Source of the DNA: Williamsia limnetica
GTDB lineage: Bacteria; Actinomycetota; Actinomycetes; Mycobacteriales; Mycobacteriaceae
Direction of reading: 5' to 3'
Assembly (NCBI RefSeq): GCF_003217475.1
Contig: NZ_QJSP01000013.1
Location: 1-64,000, forward strand
Length of the DNA stretch: 64,000 nucleotides
Below the pieces are notes generated by a model, which saw only the letters and a program-made list of their open reading frames with translations, had not been told where the DNA came from and did no database searches. Shown here one piece after another: positions 23,782 through 31,814 of the stretch (the stretch's first letter is position 1; each line of letters opens with the position of its first letter). The position numbers and the translations under genes are program-made.

Positions 23782-24306
23782 TCAGCCGCCGTGGCTGCCG
23801 CCCATCGAGGCAAGATCGGCGATCGAGGTGGAGGAGAGTTTCCACTGCCCGCCCGCGTTGACGAAGGTGACAGGCATCGCGACCGGCGCGGGGGTATGTG
23901 GGCTCGCGACCTCGACGTTCACGGTCGCGGCGTCGGCGCCGTCGGCGGTCACCGTCGTGACGGTGAACTTGTCGGGGGTGTACCCGGCCGCGGTGAATCC
24001 ACGGGCGAGCCCGGACAACTGCATCCCGATGCCGGCGTCGGTGGAATCGACCAGTTTCGCAGACTCTGCGGGATCCGTCTCGGGCGAGAGGACGGTACGC
24101 AAGGTGGTCTGGGCCTCAGAGGCTTCCAGCGAACTCTCGGTCTCACCGGAACTCGAACTCGCTGTCGAGGACTCGGCCGAGGTCTCGGCGGGGGCCGAAC
24201 TCGTCGTGGTGGCCGACTCCGAGTTGCTGTCGTCGCTGCATGCGGCGACACCGAACACGGCCAGCCCCATCAGCGCCGCTGCGGCCACACTCTTGCGGAT
24301 GTTCAT
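23782..24306 (-). CDS. Mtb12-like low-molecular-weight antigen lipoprotein
   Basis: A 174-residue exported protein. A lipoprotein signal peptide ends at VAAC (Cys23). A Ser/Thr/Glu linker follows to about residue 65, then a folded domain. The domain pattern (L-x2-VLSPETDPAESAKLVD, DAATVNVEVASP, then MPVTFVNAGGQWKLS and a final helix) resembles the mycobacterial antigen Mtb12/CFP-2. The family role is unknown; its members are abundant envelope or secreted proteins. The gene is transcribed away from the ribosomal operon. Confidence 0.8.
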   Translation of the reverse strand: MNIRKSVAAAALMGLAVFGVAACSDDSNSESATTTSSAPAETSAESSTASSSSGETESSLEASEAQTTLRTVLSPETDPAESAKLVDSTDAGIGMQLSGLARGFTAAGYTPDKFTVTTVTADGADAATVNVEVASPHTPAPVAMPVTFVNAGGQWKLSSTSIADLASMGGSHGG

Positions 24307-24426
24307 TTCTCACTCCTCGACACCTGGTTGGTAAGCCAACACTAACCTAACGCCGCCGGGCTGCCGCGTCAGTCACCTGCCTGATCGGCGGTGGGCCCCT
24401 GTGTGGCGTCGGCCGCGGGCGGCGAT

Positions 24427-24455
24427 TTGGTATCCACCAGCGAGTTCCCTACACT
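24427..24455 (+). promoter_or_regulatory. Promoter of the rplN (spc) operon
   Basis: A -35 TTGGTA (24427-24432), a 17-base spacer and a -10 TACACT (24450-24455), about 100 bp before rplN. The block GTTCCCTACACTAG and the following CGGTTGCC recur almost exactly in the rpsH promoter at 29220-29248, which supports both calls. Confidence 0.75.
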
Positions 24456-24555
24456 AGAGCGGTTGCCTGGGCACATTTGTGTCTCGGGTGGCAAGACCGC
24501 GCGCGTCGGGTCGGAATCCGGCGGGCATTTTTACAAACCAGGTCAAGGAGATCTA

Positions 24556-24924
24556 GTGATCCAGCAGGAGTCACGCCTGCGGGTCGCCGACAACACCGGT
24601 GCCAAGGAAATCTTGTGCATCCGCGTGCTCGGAGGCTCGTCACGGCGCTACGCCGGCATTGGTGACGTCATCGTCGCCACTGTCAAAGACGCCATCCCCG
24701 GCGGAAACATCAAGCGGGGAGAGGTCGTCAAGGCGGTTATCGTTCGCACCACCAAAGAGCGCCGCCGTCCCGACGGTTCGTACATCAAGTTCGATGAGAA
24801 CGCTGCCGTCATCATCAAGAACGAGAGCGATCCTCGCGGAACCCGCATCTTCGGCCCGGTCGGGCGCGAGCTGCGTGAGAAGAAGTTCATGAAGATCGTC
24901 TCGCTGGCTCCGGAGGTGCTCTGA
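24556..24924 (+). CDS. rplN: 50S ribosomal protein L14
   Basis: 122 residues, the standard length for L14. It binds 23S rRNA and contacts the 30S subunit at the intersubunit bridge. Family motifs: [19 protein letters not shown] near the N terminus and the C-terminal [16 protein letters not shown]. The GTG at 24556 is preceded by CAAGGAG; the longer frame to 24391 runs through the promoter and is rejected. It is the first gene of the spc operon here, with its own promoter 100 bp upstream. Confidence 0.98.
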   Translation: MIQQESRLRVADNTGAKEILCIRVLGGSSRRYAGIGDVIVATVKDAIPGGNIKRGEVVKAVIVRTTKERRRPDGSYIKFDENAAVIIKNESDPRGTRIFGPVGRELREKKFMKIVSLAPEVL

Positions 24925-24925
24925 C

Positions 24926-25240
24926 ATGAAGGTTCACAAGGGCGACACCGTGATCGTCGTCGCAGGCAAGGACAAGGGCGCGAAGGGCAAGGTCATCGAG
25001 TCCTACCCCGCGCGTAACCGCATCCTCGTCGAAGGCGTCAACCGCATCAAGAAGCACACCTCTGCCTCGCAGAATGAACGCGGCGCATCCTCGGGCGGCA
25101 TCGTCACCCAGGAAGCCGCCATCCACGTCTCGAACGTGATGGTTGTTGATTCCGACGGCAATCCGACGCGCATCGGCTACCGCACCGACGACAACGGCAA
25201 GCGCGTCCGCATTTCCCGCAAGAACGGGAAGGACATCTGA
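24926..25240 (+). CDS. rplX: 50S ribosomal protein L24
   Basis: 104 residues with the KOW motif at the N terminus ([19 protein letters not shown]) that binds 23S rRNA and nucleates large-subunit assembly. It ends in the bacterial [11 protein letters not shown] tail. It starts one base after the rplN stop, in normal spc order. Confidence 0.98.
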   Translation: MKVHKGDTVIVVAGKDKGAKGKVIESYPARNRILVEGVNRIKKHTSASQNERGASSGGIVTQEAAIHVSNVMVVDSDGNPTRIGYRTDDNGKRVRISRKNGKDI

Positions 25241-25241
25241 C

Positions 25242-25820
25242 ATGAGCACCACTGAGAAGATCCAGCCTCGGCTGAAGCTCCGCTACCGCGCGGAGATCAA
25301 AGACGCTCTGAACGAACAGTTCGAGTACGACAACGTCATGCAGATCCCCGGCGTCGTCAAGGTCGTCGTGAACATGGGTGTCGGCGACGCCGCCCGTGAC
25401 TCCAAGCTGATCAACGGCGCGGTCAAAGACCTCGAGCTGATCACCGGCCAGAAGCCAGAGGTCCGCAAGGCCCGCAAGTCGATCGCGCAGTTCAAGCTGC
25501 GTGAGGGCATGCCCATCGGCGCACGCGTCACTCTTCGTGGCGATCGCATGTGGGAGTTCCTCGACCGGCTCGTCTCCATCGCGCTGCCCCGTATCAGGGA
25601 CTTCCGCGGTCTGAGCGATCGCCAGTTCGACGGCAACGGCAACTACACCTTCGGTCTCAACGAGCAGTCGATGTTCCACGAGATCAACATCGACAACATC
25701 GATCGGCCCCGCGGCATGGACATCACCGTCGTCACCACCGCGACCAACGATGACGAAGGTCGGGCACTGCTGCGTCAGCTCGGCTTCCCGTTCAAAGACC
25801 CCAACGTGAAGGACAACTGA
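25242..25820 (+). CDS. rplE: 50S ribosomal protein L5
   Basis: 192 residues; L5 binds 5S rRNA in the central protuberance. Motifs: [44 protein letters not shown] and the C-terminal [21 protein letters not shown]. The ATG at 25242, one base after the rplX stop, gives the usual N terminus; the upstream in-frame extension lies within rplX. Confidence 0.98.
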   Translation: MSTTEKIQPRLKLRYRAEIKDALNEQFEYDNVMQIPGVVKVVVNMGVGDAARDSKLINGAVKDLELITGQKPEVRKARKSIAQFKLREGMPIGARVTLRGDRMWEFLDRLVSIALPRIRDFRGLSDRQFDGNGNYTFGLNEQSMFHEINIDNIDRPRGMDITVVTTATNDDEGRALLRQLGFPFKDPNVKDN

Positions 25821-25821
25821 C

Positions 25822-26007
25822 ATGGCAAAGAAGGCTCTGGTCAACAAGGCCAACAAGAAGCCCAAGTTCGCCGTGCGTGGCTACACCCGGTGCAACCGTT
25901 GCGGACGCCCGCACTCGGTCTTCCGCAAGTTCGGCTTGTGCCGTATCTGCTTGCGCGAGATGGCACACGCGGGCGAGCTGCCCGGTGTGCAGAAGAGCAG
26001 CTGGTGA
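25822..26007 (+). CDS. rpsN: 30S ribosomal protein S14, type Z (zinc-binding)
   Basis: 61 residues, the short zinc-ribbon form of S14. The four ligands are Cys24, Cys27, Cys40 and Cys43 (CNRC and CRIC). It follows rplE by one base. In most bacteria rpsH comes next. Here the operon stops: a nested hairpin begins 20 bp after the stop codon and rpsH lies 3.55 kb further on behind its own promoter. Confidence 0.98.
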   Translation: MAKKALVNKANKKPKFAVRGYTRCNRCGRPHSVFRKFGLCRICLREMAHAGELPGVQKSSW

Positions 26008-26026
26008 CTTTGTAGCCTCACGGCTC

Positions 26027-26096
26027 ACAAACGCTCCACTTTTCCGAAGACGCTCCACCTATTGGTGGAGCGTCTTCGTGTTTCCGGAGCGTTTGT
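26027..26096 (+). terminator. Nested double hairpin after rpsN
   Basis: Inner stem of 15 perfect pairs (26045-26059 with 26064-26078, loop TATT) inside an outer stem of 11 perfect pairs (26027-26037 with 26086-26096). The arms share the sequence CGCTCCA, so alternative pairings are possible. There is no long T-tract. It probably ends the rplN-rpsN transcript, and because it also reads on the minus strand it can end the convergent DUF4262 gene. Confidence 0.8.
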
Positions 26097-26121
26097 CGGA
26101 CTGAGATACCGGGGGCTGTGG

Positions 26122-26724
26122 CTACTTCCGGCGGCGGTGTGCCTGCCGTCGGTGGGCTCTGTTGGGTCCACGTGCGTGAATGATGTCGTGAGGTCCACCA
26201 GGTTGCTGCCGCCCCGGTGGAATCACCCCCTTGACCTGTTGGTCATCGGGCAACAGAGCGTAGTCATCCATCCACGGATACCTGCCGTGCTCGTCGGACC
26301 AGACGACCTGGAGAGCAGCCGAATTCGGGAACAGCTCGTTGGTGATCAGCAGATCGCTCTTGTCGACGAGTTCGATCAGTCGGACCGGTGCTTGCAGTGC
26401 GCGCAGCGACAATTCGATGCCCTGCGCGACGATGGCGCTCCACTGGTACCCATGGAGAAGGTCGCCCAGTTCGTCGAGCACCCGCCCGCTGGTTCTAGCG
26501 TTCAGTCCGTACACCGCCAGTTCGGGCAGCGAATGCATCACCAGGCCGGTCGTATATGCGAATGAGCAGTCGGGCGGTCGGCAGTCGTCCGAGTCGCATT
26601 CGCATTCGTCGCTAACGGCGGTGATGAGCCACCGTTCTGTCTTGACCCTGCTGATCGCCGAATTGACCAGCGGGTGGGGATGCCAGCGCGGAAGGCTCCT
26701 GATCGCCTCGGTGTAGTCCGACAT
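26122..26724 (-). CDS. DUF4262 domain protein
   Basis: A 200-residue cytoplasmic protein. The segment CSFAYTTGLVMHSLPELAVYGL and the following helical part match the DUF4262 pattern, a family without known function. An acidic Cys-containing stretch (ECECDSDDCRPPDC) precedes it and is unusual, possibly metal-binding. The C terminus is basic and His/Arg-rich. ATG at 26724 is chosen for its AAAGGAG ribosome-binding site; the frame to 26775 has none. The gene is part of the insert that splits the spc operon and converges on rpsN. Confidence 0.7.
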   Translation of the reverse strand: MSDYTEAIRSLPRWHPHPLVNSAISRVKTERWLITAVSDECECDSDDCRPPDCSFAYTTGLVMHSLPELAVYGLNARTSGRVLDELGDLLHGYQWSAIVAQGIELSLRALQAPVRLIELVDKSDLLITNELFPNSAALQVVWSDEHGRYPWMDDYALLPDDQQVKGVIPPGRQQPGGPHDIIHARGPNRAHRRQAHRRRK

Positions 26725-26778
26725 GTTCGCTCCTTTGTTCGATGTTGAGACCAGTGGAGCAGTGCCTGCTGACAAGTG

Positions 26779-26825
26779 GCGATCTTTGTCCCCTTAAGAA
26801 CCACCGGAGGGGAATGTTCCCTCCG
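26779..26825. repeat. Left end repeat of the DUF559 cassette
   Basis: Reads GCGATCTTTGTCCCC (26779-26793), 12 unrelated bases, then a near-perfect palindrome GGAGGGGAATGTTCCCTCC (26806-26824). The same two parts, in the same order from the outer side, occur on the other strand at 27724-27767 beyond the DUF559 gene. Confidence 0.7.
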
Positions 26826-26877
26826 TGACTACGGAAAGGGCCGATTTTCACCACGAGTGAACCGGTACCCGTCTGCC

Positions 26878-27696
26878 ATGCGTCGGATGGTCATGGATGT
26901 TGGTGTCTACAGCCGAAACGAGCTGCGCCGACTCGGGGTCGACGAACCCAACCTGCGCAGGTGCGTGCGGGACGGCTCATTGAACAGGCTGCGCTCTGGC
27001 TGGTATGCGACTACCACGCCGGATCCCGATGTGGCGGAGGCGGTTCGGCGCGGGGGAGTTCTCGGGTGTGTCTCGGCCTTGCGCAAGCACGGGCTGTGGG
27101 TCCCGCCCGGCTACGACCGCCTGCACGTCCGCGCGAGCAAGCACGGCAAGCAGCTACGGGCCGGATCCTGCCAAGGTCCCGGTCGACCGAGGCCGGCGGA
27201 CGCGGCGCTCGATTCCGTTCCGGTTGCGCTGGGTTGCGCGTCCCGGTGCATGTCAGCCGAGGATTGGGTCGTCGTCTGCGATTCGGTCCTGAACACCCTC
27301 GGACTGACCGTGTCGAAGTTGCAGCTGGAGATGGGGACCATCTCAGGGCAAATCAGGAACCTGATGGGCAAGTGTGACCCGCACTCTCAGTCAGGCACGG
27401 AGTCGCTGGCCCGTCTCAGGTTGCGCGCCGCGGGGTTCACCGTGCATGTCCAGCCGTCGATACCTGAGGTCGGATGGGTCGATCTGCGCGTGGGACGACT
27501 GCTCATCGAATGCGATAGCAAAGAACATCACACCAGTTACGACAACTACCAGAATGACCGACGCCGCGACCGAAATGCGTTGGTCGGGAAGTGGTTGACC
27601 ATGCGGATCACGTATGACGACGTGCTGTACGGCTGGAACGAAGTCATGGTTGATGTCCGGGCGATCACCCAGACCGATCGTCACCGGATGCGATAG
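26878..27696 (+). CDS. AbiEi-like winged-helix plus DUF559 nuclease protein
   Basis: About 272 residues. The N-terminal part (VYSRNELRRLGVDEPNLRRCVRDGSLNRLRSGWYAT) matches the winged-helix domain of type IV AbiEi antitoxins. The C-terminal part (about 165-265) matches DUF559, a Vsr-like PD-(D/E)XK nuclease fold, with catalytic-type residues in WVDLRVG and ECDSKEHH followed by the NDRRRDRNALVGKW helix. The motif looks intact, so activity is plausible. These two-domain proteins are common orphans in Mycobacteriales with no settled role; no AbiEii toxin gene is adjacent. The start is ambiguous: ATG at 26878 and 26896 or the longer 26776 frame; none has a strong ribosome-binding site. Confidence 0.75.
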   Translation: MRRMVMDVGVYSRNELRRLGVDEPNLRRCVRDGSLNRLRSGWYATTTPDPDVAEAVRRGGVLGCVSALRKHGLWVPPGYDRLHVRASKHGKQLRAGSCQGPGRPRPADAALDSVPVALGCASRCMSAEDWVVVCDSVLNTLGLTVSKLQLEMGTISGQIRNLMGKCDPHSQSGTESLARLRLRAAGFTVHVQPSIPEVGWVDLRVGRLLIECDSKEHHTSYDNYQNDRRRDRNALVGKWLTMRITYDDVLYGWNEVMVDVRAITQTDRHRMR

Positions 27697-27723
27697 CGAA
27701 ATTCGGCCCGGTCAGCACCGGCC

Positions 27724-27767
27724 GAGGGGAATGTTCCCTCCGCCCCACGTGAGGGGGACAAAATCGC
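27724..27767. repeat. Right end repeat of the DUF559 cassette
   Basis: GAGGGGAATGTTCCCTCCG at 27724-27742 repeats 19 bases of the left palindrome; GGGGACAAAATCGC at 27754-27767 is the complement of the left outer sequence apart from one base. It sits between the convergent DUF559 and TerD-AIM24 genes. Confidence 0.7.
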
Positions 27768-27773
27768 ATGAAC

Positions 27774-29150
27774 CTACCGCCCGAGCAGGCCGCCCAGGCC
27801 ACCCTGGACACCTGATTGGCCCCCACCGCCGGTGCCGCCGATCAGACCGCCGGGCGGCATCTCCGATGGCTGGACCACCACGAAACCCTGACCGCTGAAC
27901 GCGAGCGTGAAACGCTCGCCGGTGCTGCGACCCATGAGTGTGCCGAGATTGAACGAGTCGTTGCGTTTGACACTGGTCTGCAGACTCGACGACCACGCCA
28001 CCGCCGCATTGGGATCAGCGAAGGTCTGCTGGTCCACGGTCAGGACGACCGGGTTGCCGTCGGTGGTGATGGCGATCCGGCCCCGCCCGGTGAACACGCA
28101 GTTGAACAGTCCGGCATTGCTCTGAGCCGCTGCTCCCTGCATGCGCTTCACGTCGTAGCTCAGGGTCGAATCGAAGGCCAGGACGTTGGCGCCGTTGATG
28201 GTCAGGCCGTCGGTCCCGTCGAGGTCGATCAGGTGGACGTCGCTTGCGGCATCGGCAAGGAACAGGTCGCCGCGCCCGGTCACCTTCATGAGCGGCACAC
28301 CTTCGCCGGTGAGTGTGTTGCGGATCGCCCTGCCGATACCGCCCGAACCGAGAGCTTCGAACTTGAGGTCGCCCTGGTAGGCCACCATCGACCCCGACCT
28401 CGCCATCACCTCGCCGTTCATGCCGACCCGGCACATCTTGCTGCCCTGCTTCTGGATGCCGGTTCCCGACACCTCTGCGTGCGCGGGTGCGAAAAGGTCA
28501 CTGTTCATGGCATGAACTCCCTGTTGCTGGGGCTGTGGTGGCTGCTGAGGTGCCGGTTGCGGCGGCGGTGGCGGCTGGGCAGGAGCCGCGTTCTGGCCCG
28601 CAGGTGGCCAGGGGATGGGATCGGGGGTCGGCGGGGGATCGTCGTCGACCTGGATCCCGAACGCCCGGGCCAGGCCGGCCAGTCCGTCGTCGTATCCCTG
28701 CCCGACGGCGCGTACCTTCCAGGTGTCGCCGCGGCGGTAGATCTCCATACAGACGACGCCGGCCTCGGACGTCAGGCGGGCCGGGGTAAAGGACACCGTC
28801 GGGATGCCGGAGGTGTCGCGCAGTTCGGCACGCAAGGTGCCTGCGGTTGCGAAGGTGGCGGGACCGGTGCCGTCAAGGCTCGCGGTGACGGCGATGGTCT
28901 CGACCTCGGCGGGAACCCGCGTGGTGTCGACCGTGATGACGTCGGCGCGGCCGTCGGCGCTGTATGAGACGCCGGGCCCGTACGCCTGGTTGTAGAAGAT
29001 GAGGTCATCGTCGGACCGCACCCGGCCGGCGCGCGTCAGTAGAACGGCCGAGGTGTTGACCGGTGATGCGCAGGTGACCGTCACGCTGACCTGTGACGAT
29101 GGCAGGGGACTGTTCTCCCCGGGGCTGAGTTCTCTCATGGCCTGTCCCAT
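27774..29150 (-). CDS. TerD-AIM24 fusion protein
   Basis: A 458-residue two-domain protein. Residues 1-165 match the TerD/TerZ calcium-binding stress domain: DDLIFYNQAYGPGVSYSADG, VETIAVTASLDG, then the GVVCMEIYRRGDTWKVRAVGQGYDDGLAGLARAFGI core. A Pro/Gln-rich linker (about 168-210) leads to an AIM24-type beta-rich domain (about 215-430), with GDLFLADAASDVHLIDLDG and GLFNCVFTGRGRIAITTDG, and a Gly-rich tail. TerD proteins belong to tellurite/phage/stress gene sets; AIM24 has no clear bacterial role. No other ter gene is in the window. ATG at 29138 is an alternative start. The gene lies in the insert splitting the spc operon and diverges from rpsH. Confidence 0.85.
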   Translation of the reverse strand: MGQAMRELSPGENSPLPSSQVSVTVTCASPVNTSAVLLTRAGRVRSDDDLIFYNQAYGPGVSYSADGRADVITVDTTRVPAEVETIAVTASLDGTGPATFATAGTLRAELRDTSGIPTVSFTPARLTSEAGVVCMEIYRRGDTWKVRAVGQGYDDGLAGLARAFGIQVDDDPPPTPDPIPWPPAGQNAAPAQPPPPPQPAPQQPPQPQQQGVHAMNSDLFAPAHAEVSGTGIQKQGSKMCRVGMNGEVMARSGSMVAYQGDLKFEALGSGGIGRAIRNTLTGEGVPLMKVTGRGDLFLADAASDVHLIDLDGTDGLTINGANVLAFDSTLSYDVKRMQGAAAQSNAGLFNCVFTGRGRIAITTDGNPVVLTVDQQTFADPNAAVAWSSSLQTSVKRNDSFNLGTLMGRSTGERFTLAFSGQGFVVVQPSEMPPGGLIGGTGGGGQSGVQGGLGGLLGR

Positions 29151-29219
29151 TGTTCCAGGCGCCGGGCCGGAGCCGGTCGAACTCTGCGTGGCCGGGGTCG
29201 GTGTGGCGGGTCGAGCAAT

Positions 29220-29248
29220 TTGGCCTGAGCAGCGCTGTTCCCTACACT
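29220..29248 (+). promoter_or_regulatory. Promoter of the rpsH half of the spc operon
   Basis: A -35 TTGGCC (29220-29225), a 17-base spacer and a -10 TACACT (29243-29248). Downstream it matches the rplN promoter (GTTCCCTACACTAG then CGGTTGCC); upstream it matches the infA promoter (CCTGAGCAGCGC). It restores transcription to rpsH-secY after the insert. Confidence 0.75.
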
Positions 29249-29253
29249 AGAAC

Positions 29254-29562
29254 GGTTGCCCAGGGTGGGATGTGTTCGCGCACGTCCAAAACGTCCAGGT
29301 GGCCACCATTTTTCTTGGCCCTCGAGCTTTGAAAACTCGCGAGTGCATCCGTGCATTCGTGGGAGCACCACCCCCGACTGGCTTGCCAGTCGGACCTGAT
29401 AAGCCCTGACCGGCAACGGTCGGTCGGGGACGTTACTCACTTCGTAGTAGGCCCACGATGTGACGTGCGAGGCCCGCGGTCGTTCGGCGAGAGTCGAACG
29501 GCAGGGGAACCGGCGCGCGCATGCTGCATGGGAACCGCCGCGAGAAAGGTTGACGGTCTGTT
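29254..29562 (+). other. Long 5' leader of rpsH
   Basis: About 300 bases between the promoter and rpsH hold no gene. A perfect 8-bp hairpin (CCGACTGG, loop CTTG, CCAGTCGG) lies near 29383-29402, and a second small hairpin (GACCG-GCAA-CGGTC) near 29408-29421. The length and structure suggest a regulatory leader, possibly for feedback by a protein of the operon; this is inference. Confidence 0.4.
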
Positions 29563-29961
29563 ATGACCATGACTGATCCGATCGCAGACTTCTTGACTCG
29601 TCTGCGCAACGCCAACTCGGCGTACCACGATGAGGTGACCCTGCCCGCATCGAAGATCAAGGCCAACATCGCCGAGATCCTCAAGCGCGAGGGCTACATC
29701 ACCGATTACCGCACGGAAGACGCAGAGGTCGGTAAGAGCCTCGTCGTCTCCCTCAAGTACGGCCCCACCCGCGAACGGAGCATCGCCGGCCTGCGCCGCG
29801 TCTCCAAGCCGGGTCTGCGGGTCTACGCAAAGTCCACCAATCTGCCCAAGGTGCTCGGCGGCCTGGGCGTGGCGATCATCTCCACGTCCTCGGGTCTGTT
29901 GACCGATCGCCAAGCCGCCAGCGCGGGCGTGGGCGGCGAAGTCCTCGCGTACGTCTGGTAA
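29563..29961 (+). CDS. rpsH: 30S ribosomal protein S8
   Basis: 132 residues; S8 binds the central domain of 16S rRNA and in enterobacteria is the translational repressor of the spc operon. N-terminal [16 protein letters not shown] and C-terminal [11 protein letters not shown] are typical. It is preceded by GAGAAAGG. It is the first gene after the 3.5-kb insert and depends on the promoter at 29220-29248. Confidence 0.98.
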   Translation: MTMTDPIADFLTRLRNANSAYHDEVTLPASKIKANIAEILKREGYITDYRTEDAEVGKSLVVSLKYGPTRERSIAGLRRVSKPGLRVYAKSTNLPKVLGGLGVAIISTSSGLLTDRQAASAGVGGEVLAYVW

Positions 29962-29973
29962 GGGGCAAGAACA

Positions 29974-30510
29974 ATGTCGCGTATTGGAAAGAACCCGGTC
30001 GCCATCCCGGCCGGAGTAGACGTGAAGATCGACGGCCAGACCGTCAATGTCAAGGGCCCGAAAGGCACCTTGTCCGTTGACATCTCGGAACCGATCAATG
30101 TCGCCGTTGAGGACAACACCATCGTGGTGACGCGTCCCAACGACGAGCGCAAGAACCGCGCCCTGCACGGTTTGAGCCGCACCCTGGTGGCAAACCTGGT
30201 CACCGGCGTCACCGAGGGATATGTCCGCAAGCTGGAGATCTTCGGTGTCGGTTACCGTGTCGCGCTCAAGGGCAGCGACCTCGAGTTCGCACTCGGGTAC
30301 AGCCACCCGGTGCCGATCAAGGCGCCTGCGGGCATCACCTTCGCGGTGGAATCGCCCACCAAATTCTCGGTCTCGGGAATCGACAAGCAACAAGTCGGAC
30401 AGATCTCGGCGAACATCCGCCGCCTGCGCCGTCCAGACCCCTACAAGGGCAAGGGCGTTCGCTTCGAGGGTGAGCAGATCCGTCGCAAGGTCGGAAAGAC
30501 GGGTAAGTGA
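29974..30510 (+). CDS. rplF: 50S ribosomal protein L6
   Basis: 178 residues with the two repeated L6 domains. Conserved [15 protein letters not shown] at the N terminus, [19 protein letters not shown] in the middle and [13 protein letters not shown] near the C terminus. It lies 12 bp after rpsH in standard order. Confidence 0.98.
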   Translation: MSRIGKNPVAIPAGVDVKIDGQTVNVKGPKGTLSVDISEPINVAVEDNTIVVTRPNDERKNRALHGLSRTLVANLVTGVTEGYVRKLEIFGVGYRVALKGSDLEFALGYSHPVPIKAPAGITFAVESPTKFSVSGIDKQQVGQISANIRRLRRPDPYKGKGVRFEGEQIRRKVGKTGK

Positions 30511-30511
30511 C

Positions 30512-30916
30512 ATGAGTGAAGCAACAGTGAAACCAAAGCGTCTGCCCCTGGGCAAGGACGTATCCACCCGTCGTCGGGTCTCGAACGCACGCCGTCACTT
30601 CCGGCTGCGCAAGAAGGTCAGCGGCACTCCTGAGCGTCCCCGTCTGGCCATCAAGCGTTCGTCGCGGCACATCCACGTGCAGCTCATCGACGACCTCGCA
30701 GGCAAGACCCTGGCCGCCGCCTCCACCATCGAGGCAGACGTGCGCAGCGCCGGTGGCGACAAGTCGGCACAGAGCAAGAAGGTCGGCGAGCTGATCGCTG
30801 CCCGCGCCAAGGCTGCCGGCGTCGACACCGTGGTGTTCGACCATGGTGGCCACGGCTACCACGGCCGTATCGCCGCTCTGGCGGACGCCGCCCGTGAGGG
30901 AGGGCTCGAGTTCTGA
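30512..30916 (+). CDS. rplR: 50S ribosomal protein L18
   Basis: 134 residues; L18 binds 5S rRNA together with L5. Motifs: [18 protein letters not shown] and [28 protein letters not shown]. The ATG at 30512, one base after the rplF stop, is chosen; the in-frame extension to 30221 lies within rplF. Confidence 0.98.
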   Translation: MSEATVKPKRLPLGKDVSTRRRVSNARRHFRLRKKVSGTPERPRLAIKRSSRHIHVQLIDDLAGKTLAAASTIEADVRSAGGDKSAQSKKVGELIAARAKAAGVDTVVFDHGGHGYHGRIAALADAAREGGLEF

Positions 30917-30953
30917 TGATTGATACGAATACTTGCAACGGAAGGACCATCTG

Positions 30954-31625
30954 ATGCCGGGACGTCAGCGGCGTGACGGCGGTACCGGAAGCGGACCCGC
31001 CGGAAGCAACAGCAATGACCCGAACGCCAACAACGCAGGCGGCGACCGTCGCGGTGGCGGCGGCGGCAACCGCGATCGGCGCGACAACCAGCGCGGCGGC
31101 GGCCGGGAAGACAAGAACCAGCTCGAGCGCGTGGTTGCCATCAACCGTGTGTCGAAGGTGGTCAAGGGTGGACGTCGGTTCTCCTTCACCGCCCTCGTCG
31201 TCGTCGGTGACGGCAACGGACTGGTCGGCGTCGGCTACGGCAAGGCCAAAGAGGTCCCTGCCGCGATTCAGAAGGGTGTCGAAGAAGCCCGCAAGAGCTT
31301 CTTCCGCGTCCCGATGATCGGCGCGACCATCACGCACCCCGTGCAGGGCGAAGCCGCTGCCGGTGTCGTGATGCTGCGTCCGGCCAGCCCCGGTACCGGT
31401 GTGATCGCCGGTGGCGCGGTGCGTGCCGTGCTCGAGTGCGCGGGTGTCCACGACATCCTCGGCAAGAGCCTCGGCAGCGACAACTCGATCAACGTCGTGC
31501 ACGCGACCGTGGCAGCGCTCAAGATGCTGCAGCGTCCCGAAGAAGTGGCCGCACGTCGCGGACTGCCGATCGAAGACGTCGCTCCGGCCGGTATGTTGCG
31601 TGCCCGTGCAGGACAGGGAGCATAA
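30954..31625 (+). CDS. rpsE: 30S ribosomal protein S5
   Basis: 223 residues; S5 contributes to decoding accuracy. The S5 double-stranded-RNA-binding fold begins near residue 60 ([20 protein letters not shown]) and is followed by the C-terminal [21 protein letters not shown] segment. The first 55 residues form a Gly/Asn/Arg-rich extension (for example [16 protein letters not shown]), longer than in E. coli but common in actinobacteria. ATG at 30954 has GAAGGACC upstream. Confidence 0.97.
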   Translation: MPGRQRRDGGTGSGPAGSNSNDPNANNAGGDRRGGGGGNRDRRDNQRGGGREDKNQLERVVAINRVSKVVKGGRRFSFTALVVVGDGNGLVGVGYGKAKEVPAAIQKGVEEARKSFFRVPMIGATITHPVQGEAAAGVVMLRPASPGTGVIAGGAVRAVLECAGVHDILGKSLGSDNSINVVHATVAALKMLQRPEEVAARRGLPIEDVAPAGMLRARAGQGA

Positions 31626-31629
31626 CGAC

Positions 31630-31809
31630 ATGGCAGAGCTGAAGATCACCCAGGTGAAAAGCACCATCGGGACCAAGAGCAATCAGCGTGACAGCCTGCG
31701 GACCCTCGGTCTCCGAAAGATCCGCCAGACCGTCACCCGCGAGGACAACGCTCAGAACCGTGGCTTGATCAAAGCGGTTCGGCACCTCGTGACAGTCGAA
31801 GAGGTTTAA
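31630..31809 (+). CDS. rpmD: 50S ribosomal protein L30
   Basis: 59 residues, normal for L30. The sequence reads [20 protein letters not shown] and [10 protein letters not shown], with a C-terminal [10 protein letters not shown]. The ATG at 31630 follows the rpsE stop by four bases. It continues the standard order rpsE-rpmD-rplO. Confidence 0.97.
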   Translation: MAELKITQVKSTIGTKSNQRDSLRTLGLRKIRQTVTREDNAQNRGLIKAVRHLVTVEEV

Positions 31810-31814
31810 CCGCA

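Larger units (their letters stand above)
26779..27767. mobile_element. Candidate 0.99-kb cassette with inverted ends around a DUF559 gene
   Basis: The unit is bounded by GCGATCTTTGTCCCC on the left and by the complement of GCGATTTTGTCCCC on the right; each end has an internal palindrome of the form GAGGGGAATGTTCCCTC at about the same distance. It contains one gene, a predicted AbiEi/DUF559 nuclease, and lies in an insert within a ribosomal operon. No target-site duplication is evident and no transposase is encoded, so mobility is a hypothesis. Alternatively the ends are two copies of a dispersed intergenic repeat. Confidence 0.35.

Noticed and set aside
29437-30567. 376-codon minus-strand frame opposite rpsH and rplF
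   Set aside because: Antisense shadow of two certain ribosomal genes.
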